Positions 17,772 to 28,628 are shown, counted from the stretch's first letter. The stretch: DNA of 64,000 nt from JAGWRI01 sp035700805 (GCA_035700805.1 DASSOG010000015.1:3721-67720), one strand, 5' to 3'. Notes: a model not told the origin generated them from the sequence alone. A program made the numbers and translations.

Positions 17772-20165
17772 ATGCTTGCCCTGGTGGTCGCGGCGCAGGT
17801 GGCCATCGTGGCGCACACCGCGCCCCGCGTGGCGGTGTGTGAGCCGATCGAAGTCTCCGTGGCCGTTTCCGCGTCGGGGCGGGCGCTGCCGCAACTGCTG
17901 CCTCCTGCCTTCGCGCCCTTTGACGTGATGCAGCGGGCCACCGCGCCTGGGGTGCATCCCGGGAACGGGGCGGGCGCCGGGGCGATATATGAGTATAAAT
18001 ATATCCTGGTGGCGGCGCAGCCAGGGCGCTACGTGATCCCGGCGTTCCAGGCCCGGGCCGATGGGGAACGGGTGCAGAGCGCGCCGCTGGCCGTCCAGGT
18101 GGAACCTCGGCGCGGGCCGGACCAGCCGACGGTGCTGGTGCGCGCCCAGGTGGAGACCGACGGGGGGCCGGTGTCGCGCGCGCCCGGCCCGGACACGGTG
18201 TATGTGGGACAGCAGGCCACGTACGTGGTGGCGGTGTTCCTCGACCCGGCGATGCGCGATCGCCTGCGTCGCAACCCGACGTTCTACCCGCCCGACATGC
18301 AGGGCATGCTCGCGTACGACCTGCCGGCCGCCGGCCAGTCGGGCCACGTGGCGGGCGCCTCGCCGTGCTTCGATGCGCTCGTGTACCGGCGCGCGCTGTT
18401 TCCGCTGCGGTCGGGCGTCCTGACGATCCCGCCGGCGCAACTCACGTACTCGGTGCCGGTGAGCGCCAGCTTCTTCAGCCGCGAGGAGTCGCACGACCTG
18501 CAGACCGACAGCGTCGTGGTGGTGGCCGTGGAGCCACCCGCGGCGGGTCGCCCCGCCGGCTTCGACGGGGCGGTGGGGCGGTTCCAGCTTTCCCAGCGCG
18601 TGAGCTCGCCCACGGGGCGGGTGGGCGATCCGTTTGTCCTGACCGTGCGCATCTCAGGGACGGGGAACGTGAAGCTGCTCCCGGCGCCGCACCTGACGGT
18701 GCCATGGGCCACGGCGGTGCGTTCTGACGACCGCGTCCAGGTGGATTCCTCCGGGGCGCGCGTGGGTGGCCGCAAGGAGTTCGACTGGATCCTCACGCCG
18801 CGCACCGCCGGCAGCCAGGACGTGCCGGCGCTGGAATATGCGTACTTTGATCCCGCGACCAGCCGGTATCGCACGGCGCGGGCTTCGCCCGTGCGCGTCC
18901 AGATCCAGGCCGGCGCGCTCGCGGTGGTGGACACCGCGACGCTCGTCCCGCCACTGCCCATCCGCACCAGCCTTGGCGGGGACGCGGGCGGGCCCCTGTC
19001 GTCTCACCCGCTCTTCTGGCTCGTACTGGCGCTGGTGCCCATTCCGGCGGTTCGCGCGCGGTGGCGCGGCCGCGGCCGGCGAAGGGCGGTGTCCGCGCCC
19101 AGCGCGATGACCCGCCTGACCGCGGCGGTGGATGCGCCGACGCCGGCCACGCCCCGGGAGGTCCGGCGCCTGTATGTGGAGGCGCTCGCCGACCGCCTGG
19201 GGGTGGACGCCGAGGCGCTGGCCACGGCGGGAGGCGTGCGTCACGCAGCGCGTCGCGCCGGCGCGGCGCCGGAAACTGCTGACCAGGCGGAAGCCATGCT
19301 TCGCGCGCTGGACGCCGCGGCGTTCGGCGGCGTGGACGCCGGCGCCCGGGCATCGGCGCGCGACGCGATGCGCGTGCTCGCGCGACTGGACGCGGAGGCC
19401 CTGCCGCGGCGCGAGCTGCCATTCCGGGGCACGCTGCTGGCATTGGCACTGCTCGTCGCCGCGGGCGCCACGCTCCACGCGGTCCAGGCGACGACTCCCG
19501 CTGACGCCTTTGCCGCTGGCGTCGAGGCATATCAGAAGCAGGATTTTGCTGGCGCCCGCGCGGCGTTCGCCCGTGCGGTGGCACTGGCGCCGCGCTCAAC
19601 CGATGCGTGGGTCAACCTGGGCACGGCGGCGTGGGCCGCGGGGGATACGGTGGGCGCCGTCCTCGGATGGCGCCGCGCGCTGGCCCTGCAGCCCACCGCG
19701 GCCGACGCGCGGGACGGGCTGGGCATGGTGCAGGCAACAGGCGGCTCTTCGCCGGGGTATCCCTGGCCCGTTCCGCCCGACGCGCCGCTGCTGCTCATGG
19801 CCATCTGCTGGTGCGCGGCCTGGGTCCTGTGGCATCCGCGATTCGACTCGCGCGCCGCGTGGGCGCGACACTGGCCGGTGCCGCTGGTGGTGGCGGCGGC
19901 CGCGCTCGGCATCGCCGCGATCGCGGTGCAGGAGAACCTCGCCGGCCGGGACGTCGCGGTGGTCGCCCGCCGCGCGGCGCTCCGCACGGATCCGGCGCTG
20001 GGAGCCGACGTCGGGCCTTCGGTGCTCACCGGTGAGATGGTGCGCGTGCTCAACCAGTCCGGGGCCTGGGATCGGGTGGAACTGAGCGGTGGCCGCCAGG
20101 GATGGCTGCCGGCGCAGGGCCTGGTGCGGCTGGACGCCGCCGTACCGCCCGCGTCCGTCAATTGA
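17772..20165 (+). CDS. batD: BatD-like protein fused to TPR and SH3-like domains
   Basis: A 797-residue protein. It starts with a hydrophobic signal segment, then repeated beta-sandwich BatD regions (YEYKYILVAAQPGRYVIPAF, later VGDPFVLTVRISGTGNVKLL), a transmembrane helix near residue 420 and a cytosolic helical region. A second helix near 560, TPR repeats (AYQKQDFAGARAAFARAVAL), two more helices and a C-terminal SH3-like domain (AALRTDPALGADV ... WLPAQGLVRL) follow. The TPR plus SH3 part corresponds to BatE in other genomes, so this is a BatD-BatE fusion. It is the last gene of the operon. Confidence 0.82.
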   Translation: MLALVVAAQVAIVAHTAPRVAVCEPIEVSVAVSASGRALPQLLPPAFAPFDVMQRATAPGVHPGNGAGAGAIYEYKYILVAAQPGRYVIPAFQARADGERVQSAPLAVQVEPRRGPDQPTVLVRAQVETDGGPVSRAPGPDTVYVGQQATYVVAVFLDPAMRDRLRRNPTFYPPDMQGMLAYDLPAAGQSGHVAGASPCFDALVYRRALFPLRSGVLTIPPAQLTYSVPVSASFFSREESHDLQTDSVVVVAVEPPAAGRPAGFDGAVGRFQLSQRVSSPTGRVGDPFVLTVRISGTGNVKLLPAPHLTVPWATAVRSDDRVQVDSSGARVGGRKEFDWILTPRTAGSQDVPALEYAYFDPATSRYRTARASPVRVQIQAGALAVVDTATLVPPLPIRTSLGGDAGGPLSSHPLFWLVLALVPIPAVRARWRGRGRRRAVSAPSAMTRLTAAVDAPTPATPREVRRLYVEALADRLGVDAEALATAGGVRHAARRAGAAPETADQAEAMLRALDAAAFGGVDAGARASARDAMRVLARLDAEALPRRELPFRGTLLALALLVAAGATLHAVQATTPADAFAAGVEAYQKQDFAGARAAFARAVALAPRSTDAWVNLGTAAWAAGDTVGAVLGWRRALALQPTAADARDGLGMVQATGGSSPGYPWPVPPDAPLLLMAICWCAAWVLWHPRFDSRAAWARHWPVPLVVAAAALGIAAIAVQENLAGRDVAVVARRAALRTDPALGADVGPSVLTGEMVRVLNQSGAWDRVELSGGRQGWLPAQGLVRLDAAVPPASVN

Positions 20166-20191
20166 CCCGCGCAACGCGCCGCCGGTAGCTT
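20162..20191 (+). promoter_or_regulatory. Promoter for mutL, leaderless type
   Basis: TTGACC at 20162-20167 overlaps the batD stop codon; TAGCTT at 20186-20191 follows after 18 bp. Only 7 nt separate the -10 from the mutL ATG at 20199, so transcription should start at or next to the start codon. Confidence 0.6.
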
Positions 20192-20198
20192 GCAGACG

Positions 20199-22019
20199 AT
20201 GTCCGCCCCATCGCGCACCACCGCCACGCGCCCACCGCGCATCGCTGTCCTGCCCAGCGCCGTGGCCGACCAGATTGCCGCCGGCGAGGTGGTGGAACGG
20301 CCGGCGTCCGTGGTCAAGGAACTGGTGGAGAACGCGCTGGACGCCGGCGCCTCGTCGCTGGAGATCGACGTGGACGACGGGGGGCGCCGACGCATTCGCG
20401 TGAGTGACGACGGTGCCGGCATGGAGCGCGAAGACGCGGTGCTCGCCCTGTCGCGGCACGCCACGTCCAAGATCCGGGCCGCGGGCGACCTGGTGGGGAT
20501 TGCGAGTTTCGGATTCCGCGGTGAAGCGCTGCCGGCCATCTGCTCGGTGTCGCATCTCGAAATCGAGACGGCGCCCGCGGACGGGACCGGGACGCACCTG
20601 CGCGCCTCGGGCGGCAGCATCGTCGGCACGCAGGATGCCGCCCGGCGTCGCGGCACCACGGTGACGGTGAGCGAACTCTTCTACAACGCGCCGGCCCGGC
20701 TCAAGTTCATGCGAGGGGCGCGGTCGGAATGGCGGGCCATCACTGAAACGCTCACCAGCGTGGCGCTCACTCGCCGCGATGTGCGCCTCACGGTCACGCA
20801 CGAAGGCAAGCGGGTCATGGTGCTGCCTCCGGCGTCGTCACTCCGGGCGCGGCTGGCGGGCCTGTGGGGCGGGGACTACGCGGAGCGGATGCTCGACGTG
20901 GACGATGTGCTGGGCAGTTCGCGGGTGTCGGGGCTCGTGGAGCGGCCGGCCGACGTGGGCACGGCGGGGCGCCGGGTGTTCATCGCGGTGAATGGACGTC
21001 CCGTGCGCGACGCGGGAATCGTGCGCGCGGCCGAGGCGGCGTACAAGTCCACCATCCCCGCCGGAGTGCGCCCGACGCTGTTCCTTGACGTGGACGTGGC
21101 CGCCGACGCGGTGGACGTGAACGTGCATCCGGCCAAGGCCGAAGTGCGCTTCCGCGATCGCTGGCCGCTGGAACGGCTGGTGGAGCAGGCGGTGCGCCGC
21201 GCGCTCGGCACACTGGACGCCGGTGGCGCGATGGGCCGGCCGGCGTACCCCGCCGCGTCGTGGGGTGGCGCGCAGCCAGGACCGGTGGATGTGGAGGCGC
21301 TCCGCGCGCGACCGCAGTCCGCTGGCGCGCTGTTCGACGCGTCCCCGGTGTCAGGTGACGCGGACGCGGATGCGGCGTCGCCAATGGCGGCGGGTGGCAT
21401 CGGGGCGGCGTCCGGGGGAGACCCCGCGGAGTCCGCGGATGACGATATCCCGATTCCGCCGCTGTTCCAGTTGCGCCGCACCTACCTGATGTTCGAGTCG
21501 GGCGATGGCGTGGTGCTTATTGACCAGCATTCCGCGCATGAGCGGGTGCTGTACGAGCGGTTCATGGGGACCCTCACGCGTGGCGAGGCGCCGTCACAGC
21601 ATCTGCTTTTTCCAATGACGCTCGACCTGGGGGCGGCGGAGGCGGAGGTGTTCGAGGAACACCGTGCGCTGTTTGAGCAACTCGGCTTTGAGATCGAGGG
21701 CTTCGGGGGCAGCACGCTCATTGTGCGCAGTGTGCCCATGCCGCATCCGCGCTTTGAGGCCGAGCGCTGCCTGCGGGAGACGTTGGGCGCGCTGGCCGGG
21801 GACCGGTTCGCGGCCGTGCACCAGCGCCACGAGCGGCTGGCGGCCACCGTGGCCTGCAAGGCGGCCATCAAGGCGGGCGAGGAGCTGTCGCCCGGCGAGA
21901 TGCGGGCGCTCTTCCGCGACCTGGCCCGGACCACGCTGCCGGCGCACGACGTGCACGGTCGATCCACCGTGGTACAGCTTTCGTGGGACGAAGTCGAGCG
22001 CCGGTTTGGCCGCAAGTAG
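20199..22019 (+). CDS. mutL: DNA mismatch repair protein MutL (endonuclease type)
   Basis: A 606-residue MutL. The GHKL ATPase domain has ELVENALDAGAS, SDDGAGM and the FGFRGEAL lid motif, followed by a linker of about 100 residues and the C-terminal dimerisation domain. The endonuclease metal motif is present as DQHSAHERVLYE (Ser for the usual Ala), so this is a nicking MutL of the type found in bacteria without MutH. ATG 20199 fits the leaderless promoter; a TTG at 20190 lies in the -10. It overlaps miaA by 14 nt. MutS is not in the window. Confidence 0.95.
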   Translation: MSAPSRTTATRPPRIAVLPSAVADQIAAGEVVERPASVVKELVENALDAGASSLEIDVDDGGRRRIRVSDDGAGMEREDAVLALSRHATSKIRAAGDLVGIASFGFRGEALPAICSVSHLEIETAPADGTGTHLRASGGSIVGTQDAARRRGTTVTVSELFYNAPARLKFMRGARSEWRAITETLTSVALTRRDVRLTVTHEGKRVMVLPPASSLRARLAGLWGGDYAERMLDVDDVLGSSRVSGLVERPADVGTAGRRVFIAVNGRPVRDAGIVRAAEAAYKSTIPAGVRPTLFLDVDVAADAVDVNVHPAKAEVRFRDRWPLERLVEQAVRRALGTLDAGGAMGRPAYPAASWGGAQPGPVDVEALRARPQSAGALFDASPVSGDADADAASPMAAGGIGAASGGDPAESADDDIPIPPLFQLRRTYLMFESGDGVVLIDQHSAHERVLYERFMGTLTRGEAPSQHLLFPMTLDLGAAEAEVFEEHRALFEQLGFEIEGFGGSTLIVRSVPMPHPRFEAERCLRETLGALAGDRFAAVHQRHERLAATVACKAAIKAGEELSPGEMRALFRDLARTTLPAHDVHGRSTVVQLSWDEVERRFGRK

Positions 22020-22923
22020 CCTGCGCGTCATCTGCGGGCCCACGGCGGCCGGCAAGTCGGCCATCGCCCTCTGGCTGGCCGAACGATACGACGCCTCGAT
22101 TGTCAGCGCCGATTCGCGCCAGGTGTACCGCGGGTTCGACATCGGCACGGCCAAGCCGACGCTCGGTGAGCGCCAGCGGGTGCCGCATTATGGAATCGAC
22201 ATACTGGAACCGACGCGGCGCTACTCCGCCGCCGAGTGGGCGACGGATGCCGCCGGCTGGGTGGAGCAGGTGAGGAAGTCCCGGCGCGCGCCCGTCGTGG
22301 TCGGGGGCACGGGCTTCTACCTCAGGGCGCTGTTCCAGCCGCTGTTTGACGCCCCGCCGCTGGACCCGTCGCGACGCGAGGCGCTGGCCGCCGTGCTGCA
22401 CGGCATGACCACGCCCGAGCTTCGCCGCTGGTGCTCGGCGCTGGATCCGGAGCGTGCCCGGCTGGGCCGGCCCCAGCTCCTGCGGGCTATCGAGGTGGCG
22501 CTGCTCACCGGGCAGCGCGTGAGCCGCCTGCACGCGGATCGGGCGCGCGCCCCACATTGGACCGCCCGCTATCTTCTGGTGGATCCGGGGCCCGCGCTGG
22601 CCGCTCGCATCGAACGGCGCGTGGATGCCATGCTCGTCGCCGGGTGGATGGATGAGGTGCGTCAGTTGTCGGCGTCGGTGCCGGCGGGCGCGCCGGCGTG
22701 GAAGGCCTCGGGGTATGAAGTGTTGCGGAAAGTAGTATCCGGCGCGGGCCACCTGGATCCGGCGCGTGAGCGTGTGGTGATTGAGACGCGCCAGTATGCC
22801 AAGCGGCAGCGGACCTGGTTTCGCCACCAGCTCGCGGGCCAGCAGGTGGTGACGCTCGACCCAGGACGGCCCGACTGGACCGCCGTGGTGGATCAGTGGT
22901 GGCACGCCACGGAGGAGGCATGA
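22006..22923 (+). CDS. miaA: tRNA dimethylallyltransferase
   Basis: A 305-residue MiaA, which transfers a dimethylallyl group to A37 of tRNAs reading UNN codons. The P-loop GPTAAGKS is at residues 11-18, followed by VSADSRQVYRGFDIGTAKP and the family core VGGTGFYLRAL. TTG 22006 is the only plausible start before the P-loop; it lies inside the end of mutL. MutL-MiaA linkage is a frequent bacterial arrangement. Several tRNAs in the window (both tRNA-Ser, tRNA-Sec) have A37 and could be substrates. Confidence 0.95.
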   Translation: MAASSLRVICGPTAAGKSAIALWLAERYDASIVSADSRQVYRGFDIGTAKPTLGERQRVPHYGIDILEPTRRYSAAEWATDAAGWVEQVRKSRRAPVVVGGTGFYLRALFQPLFDAPPLDPSRREALAAVLHGMTTPELRRWCSALDPERARLGRPQLLRAIEVALLTGQRVSRLHADRARAPHWTARYLLVDPGPALAARIERRVDAMLVAGWMDEVRQLSASVPAGAPAWKASGYEVLRKVVSGAGHLDPARERVVIETRQYAKRQRTWFRHQLAGQQVVTLDPGRPDWTAVVDQWWHATEEA

Positions 22924-22927
22924 CGCG

Positions 22928-24055
22928 ATGAAAATTGGCATTACCTGTTATCCCACCTACGGCGGATCGGGCGCGCTGGCCACCGAACTGGGCATGGCGC
23001 TCGCGGAGCGCGGCCACGAAGTCCACTTCATCACGTATCGCCAGCCGTTCCGGCTGCCGGCGTTCCTGCCGCGCGTGTTCTACCACGAAGTGGATGTCGG
23101 CCAGTATCCGCTGTTCGAGTATCCGCCGTACGACCTGGCGCTGGCCGCGCGCATGCACGAGGTGGTGCTGGCGCATGGCCTGGACCTGCTGCACTGCCAC
23201 TACGCCATCCCGCATGCCACCAGCGCCTGGATTGCCAGGGAGATGCTCACCGCCCAGCGTCCCGACATCAAGGTGCTCACCACGCTGCACGGCACCGACA
23301 TCACGATCGTGGGGCAGGACCCCTCATTCCACGCGATCACGAAATTCTCCATCGAGAAGTCGGACGGGCTGACCGCCGTCTCGAACTTCCTGCAGGCGGA
23401 GACCATCAGCGCATTCGGATGCACGGGGTGTCGCATCGAGGTGATTCCCAACTTCGTGGATCCCACGGTGTACGACCGGGCCCGGTATCCGGCGTCGCAT
23501 GGCGCGTTTGGCGACGGGCGGCCCGTGTTCATGCACATCTCCAACTTCCGCGCGGTGAAACGCGTGGTGGACGTGGTGCGCATCTTCGCGCGGGTCACGA
23601 ATCAGGTGCCGAGCATCCTCGTGATGGTGGGCGACGGCCCGGACCGCAGCCTGGCCGAGCAGGAAGCGCGGCGACTGGGCGTTGCTGAGCAGGTGCTGTT
23701 CCTGGGCAAGATCGAGTCCGTGGCGCCGCTCCTCGCGTCGGCCGACCTGTTCCTGCTGCCCACCGACCGCGAATCGTTTGGCTTGAGCGCGCTGGAGGCG
23801 CTGGCCTCCGGGACGCCGGTCATCGGCGCCAACGCCGGCGGGTTGCCTGAAGTGGTGGAGGACGGGGTGACGGGCGCACTCCTCCCCGTTGGCGACGTGG
23901 AAGGCATGGCTGCCGCCGCCCTGCGCCTCCTTCGGGACCGCCAGCTCTGGTCCCGCATGAGCCGGGCGGCGGCGGCGGACGCCCGGGCGCGGTACGCGCT
24001 GGACGATATCGTCGCGCGCTATGAACGCTTCTATACTTCCTCCCTCACGCCGTGA
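22928..24055 (+). CDS. bshA: N-acetyl-alpha-D-glucosaminyl L-malate synthase BshA
   Basis: A 375-residue GT4 glycosyltransferase. The N terminus IGITCYPTYGGSGALATELG is the BshA signature, HCHYAIPHA and TTLHGTDITIVG follow, and the donor-binding motif is DRESFGLSALEALASGTPVI. It makes GlcNAc-malate from UDP-GlcNAc and L-malate, the first step of bacillithiol synthesis. GGAGG about 10 nt upstream supports ATG 22928; the gap to miaA is 4 bp. BshB and BshC are not in the window. Confidence 0.92.
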   Translation: MKIGITCYPTYGGSGALATELGMALAERGHEVHFITYRQPFRLPAFLPRVFYHEVDVGQYPLFEYPPYDLALAARMHEVVLAHGLDLLHCHYAIPHATSAWIAREMLTAQRPDIKVLTTLHGTDITIVGQDPSFHAITKFSIEKSDGLTAVSNFLQAETISAFGCTGCRIEVIPNFVDPTVYDRARYPASHGAFGDGRPVFMHISNFRAVKRVVDVVRIFARVTNQVPSILVMVGDGPDRSLAEQEARRLGVAEQVLFLGKIESVAPLLASADLFLLPTDRESFGLSALEALASGTPVIGANAGGLPEVVEDGVTGALLPVGDVEGMAAAALRLLRDRQLWSRMSRAAAADARARYALDDIVARYERFYTSSLTP

Positions 24056-24097
24056 CCGGCTACCGGGCCCCTGGCCCGATTTCCCTCTCTTCACGCC

Positions 24098-24901
24098 ATG
24101 ACCGTATTCCAGGCCATCATACTCGGCATCCTGCAGGGGCTCGCGGAATTCCTGCCCATCAGCAGCTCGGCGCACCTGACGCTGGCGCCATGGATCATGG
24201 GATGGGACGATCCAGGCCTCGCGTTTGACGTCGCGCTGCATGTCGGGACGCTCATAGCAATCTTCTGGTATTTCCGCCGGACGTGGCTGGACCTCGCGCG
24301 CGCGGCGGTGGAGGTGCTGGCCACGCGCCGGGCCCGGACCCCCATGCAGCGACGGGCCGTGTTCCTGGTCCTCGCGACGATACCCGGCGCCATCGCCGGC
24401 CTCGCCTTTGAGAAGCAGGCGGATTCCACGCTGCGGTCGCCCGTCGTGATTGGCGTGGCCCTGGCCGTGGTGGGCGTGGTGCTCTGGGTGGTGGACCGCG
24501 CCGCGCGTCAGACGCGCGAACTGGACGGGATGACGTGGAAGGATGCCCTCTTGATTGGCGTGACCCAGATGTTCGCCATCATCCCCGGCGTCTCGCGGTC
24601 GGGGGCCACGATCACGGGTGGACGGGCGCTTGGCCTCACACGCGAGGACGCCGCGGTCTTCAGCTTCCTCATGAGCATGCCCATCATCGCGGCGGCCGCC
24701 GTCCTGAAAGTGCCCGACGCCGTGCACGCCATGGGGTTCAGCGCGCCGCTCCTGGCCGGGGTGCTGGCCTCGGCGGTGAGCGGCTGGCTTGCCATTGGCT
24801 TCCTCCTCAGGTTCGTGCAGACGCGCAGCTATTTCGCGTTTGCACTGTACCGGGTGCTGCTGGGCGTGGCCATGCTCTGGCTGGTGTTCAGTCGTCGGTG
24901 A
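24098..24901 (+). CDS. uppP: Undecaprenyl-diphosphatase
   Basis: A 267-residue polytopic membrane protein of the BacA/UppP family. It carries LQGLAEFLPISSSAHL near residues 10-25 and PGVSRSGATI near residues 155-170, the two active-site motifs. It dephosphorylates undecaprenyl diphosphate to recycle the lipid carrier for peptidoglycan and O-antigen, and overproduction gives bacitracin resistance. It overlaps birA by 4 nt. Confidence 0.96.
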   Translation: MTVFQAIILGILQGLAEFLPISSSAHLTLAPWIMGWDDPGLAFDVALHVGTLIAIFWYFRRTWLDLARAAVEVLATRRARTPMQRRAVFLVLATIPGAIAGLAFEKQADSTLRSPVVIGVALAVVGVVLWVVDRAARQTRELDGMTWKDALLIGVTQMFAIIPGVSRSGATITGGRALGLTREDAAVFSFLMSMPIIAAAAVLKVPDAVHAMGFSAPLLAGVLASAVSGWLAIGFLLRFVQTRSYFAFALYRVLLGVAMLWLVFSRR

Positions 24902-25647
24902 ACCCACGCGAGGTGCGGTACGATGGGTGTACGGCGGCCGAACTGGCCGCGGCCCTCGACGTTCCCGACGTGCGGCTGTTCGCGCGGGTGGGTTCCACGC
25001 TGGACGTGGCGCATGAGTGCGCGGCAGCGGGCGCGCCGGCCGGCACCGTGGTGCTGGCCGATGAACAGTCGGCGGGTCGCGGGCGGCAGGGACGGTCGTG
25101 GGTGTCGGACCCCGGCGCCGGCATCTGGTTGAGCGTGGTGGAGCGGCCCGCCGATGCAGGGGCTGTGGGCGTCCTCTCGCTGCGACTGGGCCTGCACGCC
25201 GCGGCGGCGCTCGACGCGTTCGCGCCGGCGCCAGTCAAGCTGAAGTGGCCCAATGACCTCTACGTGGACGGGCGAAAGCTGGCTGGCATCCTGGTGGAGG
25301 CGCGCTGGCGCGAGGGACTGGTCGACTGGCTTGCGGTGGGGTTCGGTATCAACGTTCAGGCGCCGCGGGGAGTGCCCGGGGCGGGGCTGAAGCCGGGCAC
25401 GCAACGGCTCGACGTCCTGAAGCAGCTCGTGCCGAGCCTGCGACGGGCCGCGGCGCAAACTGGGCTGCTGGCTGCCAGTGAGGCCTCGGCATTCGCGGTG
25501 CGCGACTATGCACGTGGGCGCCGCTGCCGCGAACCGGTGGCGGGAGTGGTCGCAGGCGTGAACGCATCCGGCGCGCTGCTGGTGGATGCGGCAGACGGGC
25601 GCCACGCGGCGTCGGCAGGTTCCCTGGTACTCGTGGAGGATTCGTGA
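24898..25647 (+). CDS. birA: Biotin-[acetyl-CoA-carboxylase] ligase, monofunctional
   Basis: A 249-residue biotin protein ligase. It has SAGRGRQGRSWVS, the ATP/biotin loop, then KLKWPNDLYVDGRKLAGILVE, and a small C-terminal SH3-like domain. No N-terminal helix-turn-helix is present, so it is a class I ligase without repressor function. GTG 24898 overlaps the uppP stop (GTGA). Confidence 0.94.
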   Translation: MNPREVRYDGCTAAELAAALDVPDVRLFARVGSTLDVAHECAAAGAPAGTVVLADEQSAGRGRQGRSWVSDPGAGIWLSVVERPADAGAVGVLSLRLGLHAAAALDAFAPAPVKLKWPNDLYVDGRKLAGILVEARWREGLVDWLAVGFGINVQAPRGVPGAGLKPGTQRLDVLKQLVPSLRRAAAQTGLLAASEASAFAVRDYARGRRCREPVAGVVAGVNASGALLVDAADGRHAASAGSLVLVEDS

Positions 25648-26420
25648 TTCTTGCGTTCGATGTTGGCAACACCGAGACCACCGTTGGCCTTTTTGACAAG
25701 GACCGCCTGGCCGGGCACTGGCGCATCACGTCGGATGCCGCGCGAACGCCGGACGAACTCGGCGTGTTGCTGCGCGCGCTTCTGAATGGACACGGTTTCG
25801 ACCACGACGCCGTGACTGGCGTGGCCATCGCGTCGGTGGTGCCCCCCATCACCCACCCGTTGCGGGAAGCGTGCGAGCGGTGGGTGGCGCACGCCCAGGT
25901 GGTGGTGGTGGAACCGACGTCGGCTCTCCCCATCCGGCTGGAGGTGGATGAGCCGATGACCGTCGGGGCTGACCGGATTGCGAATGCGCTGGCCGCCAGC
26001 CGGTTGCACAAGCGCGACGCGATCGTGGTGGACCTGGGCACGGCCACCACCTACGACTGCATCACCGCGGACGGGGTGTTCTTTGGTGGCGTGATCGCGC
26101 CCGGTGTGCGCACGTCGGCCGAGACGCTGTTCCGGCGTACGTCCAAATTGCCGGCCACCGAGCTGGTGGCGCCTGAGCGGGCCATCGGTACGCGGACCGA
26201 TACGAATATCCGATCCGGGGTGATGTTCGGGGCCGCGGACGCCATTGATGGCATCGTGGGGCGCATCAAGCGTGAGTGGCCCACGCGCCAGACCCCCATG
26301 GTCATTGCCACCGGGGGGATTGCCGAGGCCTTTCGCGACCTCTGCCGGTCGTTCGACCTCGTGGACCCCTACCTGACCCTGAACGGATTGAACATCGCGT
26401 TCGGGCTTCTGGCCACCTAA
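25644..26420 (+). CDS. coaX: Type III pantothenate kinase
   Basis: A 258-residue CoaX, first step of coenzyme A synthesis. The phosphate loop DVGNTETTVGLF is at residues 5-16, GADRIANALAA and DLGTATTYDCI follow, and GGVIAPGV is conserved. Type III enzymes are not feedback-inhibited by CoA. It starts with GTG overlapping birA; the birA-coaX pairing is common. Confidence 0.96.
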   Translation: MILAFDVGNTETTVGLFDKDRLAGHWRITSDAARTPDELGVLLRALLNGHGFDHDAVTGVAIASVVPPITHPLREACERWVAHAQVVVVEPTSALPIRLEVDEPMTVGADRIANALAASRLHKRDAIVVDLGTATTYDCITADGVFFGGVIAPGVRTSAETLFRRTSKLPATELVAPERAIGTRTDTNIRSGVMFGAADAIDGIVGRIKREWPTRQTPMVIATGGIAEAFRDLCRSFDLVDPYLTLNGLNIAFGLLAT

Positions 26421-26469
26421 CTAGCGTAATTCCAAAGGGATACCGTGCGGCGCCCGTCCGACTGGGGAC

Positions 26470-26498
26470 TTGAACCGGCCGGCCCGTTCAGGTACGTT
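26470..26498 (+). promoter_or_regulatory. Promoter for groES-groEL
   Basis: TTGAAC at 26470-26475 and TACGTT at 26493-26498 are spaced by 17 bp. The start would be about 26505, directly before the CIRCE operator. Confidence 0.8.
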
Positions 26499-26507
26499 TC
26501 CCCCGGT

Positions 26508-26534
26508 CTGGCACTCAGCGCATTAGAGTGCTAG
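26508..26534 (+). promoter_or_regulatory. CIRCE operator (HrcA binding site)
   Basis: CTGGCACTC, 9 bp spacer, GAGTGCTAG: an inverted repeat matching CIRCE (TTAGCACTC-N9-GAGTGCTAA) with changes only at the outer positions. It lies immediately after the predicted transcription start and before groES, so it would act as an HrcA operator and 5'-UTR element. HrcA itself is not in the window. Confidence 0.93.
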
Positions 26535-26589
26535 CAGGCAGGATTTCTCCTTTCAACACCTCACCAGCTCCATTGGAGGGGCAGTAGCA

Positions 26590-26898
26590 ATGGCAACCAA
26601 GAGCGCTTCGAGCGTGAAGGTCTCGCCGCTGGCGGATCGCATCGTGATCCGGCCACTGGAAGAGGCCGAGCAGATGCGGGGTGGGCTCTACATCCCTGAC
26701 ACGGCCAAGGAAAAGCCGCAGCAGGGCGAGATCATCGCCGTCGGCCCGGGCAAGTTCGAGGAAGGCAAGCGCGTCCCGATGGAAGTGAAGGTCGGCGACA
26801 AGGTGCTGTACGGCAAGTACAGCGGCACCGAGGTCACCGTGGATGGCGAGCAGGTGCTCATCCTCCGCGAGTCCGACGTCCTCGCCGTCGTCGGTTGA
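26590..26898 (+). CDS. groS: Co-chaperonin GroES
   Basis: A 102-residue GroES. The mobile loop region (EAEQMRGGLYIPDTAKEKPQQG) and the roof beta-hairpin are recognisable, and the end VLILRESDVLAVVG is typical. It caps GroEL in the folding cycle. GGAGGGG lies about 10 nt before the ATG. The N terminus is a few residues longer than usual. It is cotranscribed with groEL after 45 bp. Confidence 0.97.
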   Translation: MATKSASSVKVSPLADRIVIRPLEEAEQMRGGLYIPDTAKEKPQQGEIIAVGPGKFEEGKRVPMEVKVGDKVLYGKYSGTEVTVDGEQVLILRESDVLAVVG

Positions 26899-26943
26899 AT
26901 CCCGTTGGTCATCCACAATTCCGATCTGTAGAGGAACCAGACC

Positions 26944-28575
<1,632 letters not shown>

Positions 28576-28628
28576 GGACATCGCTCGCGGGCGGGCCGTG
28601 ACGGCCGCCCGCCAGCAGGTCGCTACAG

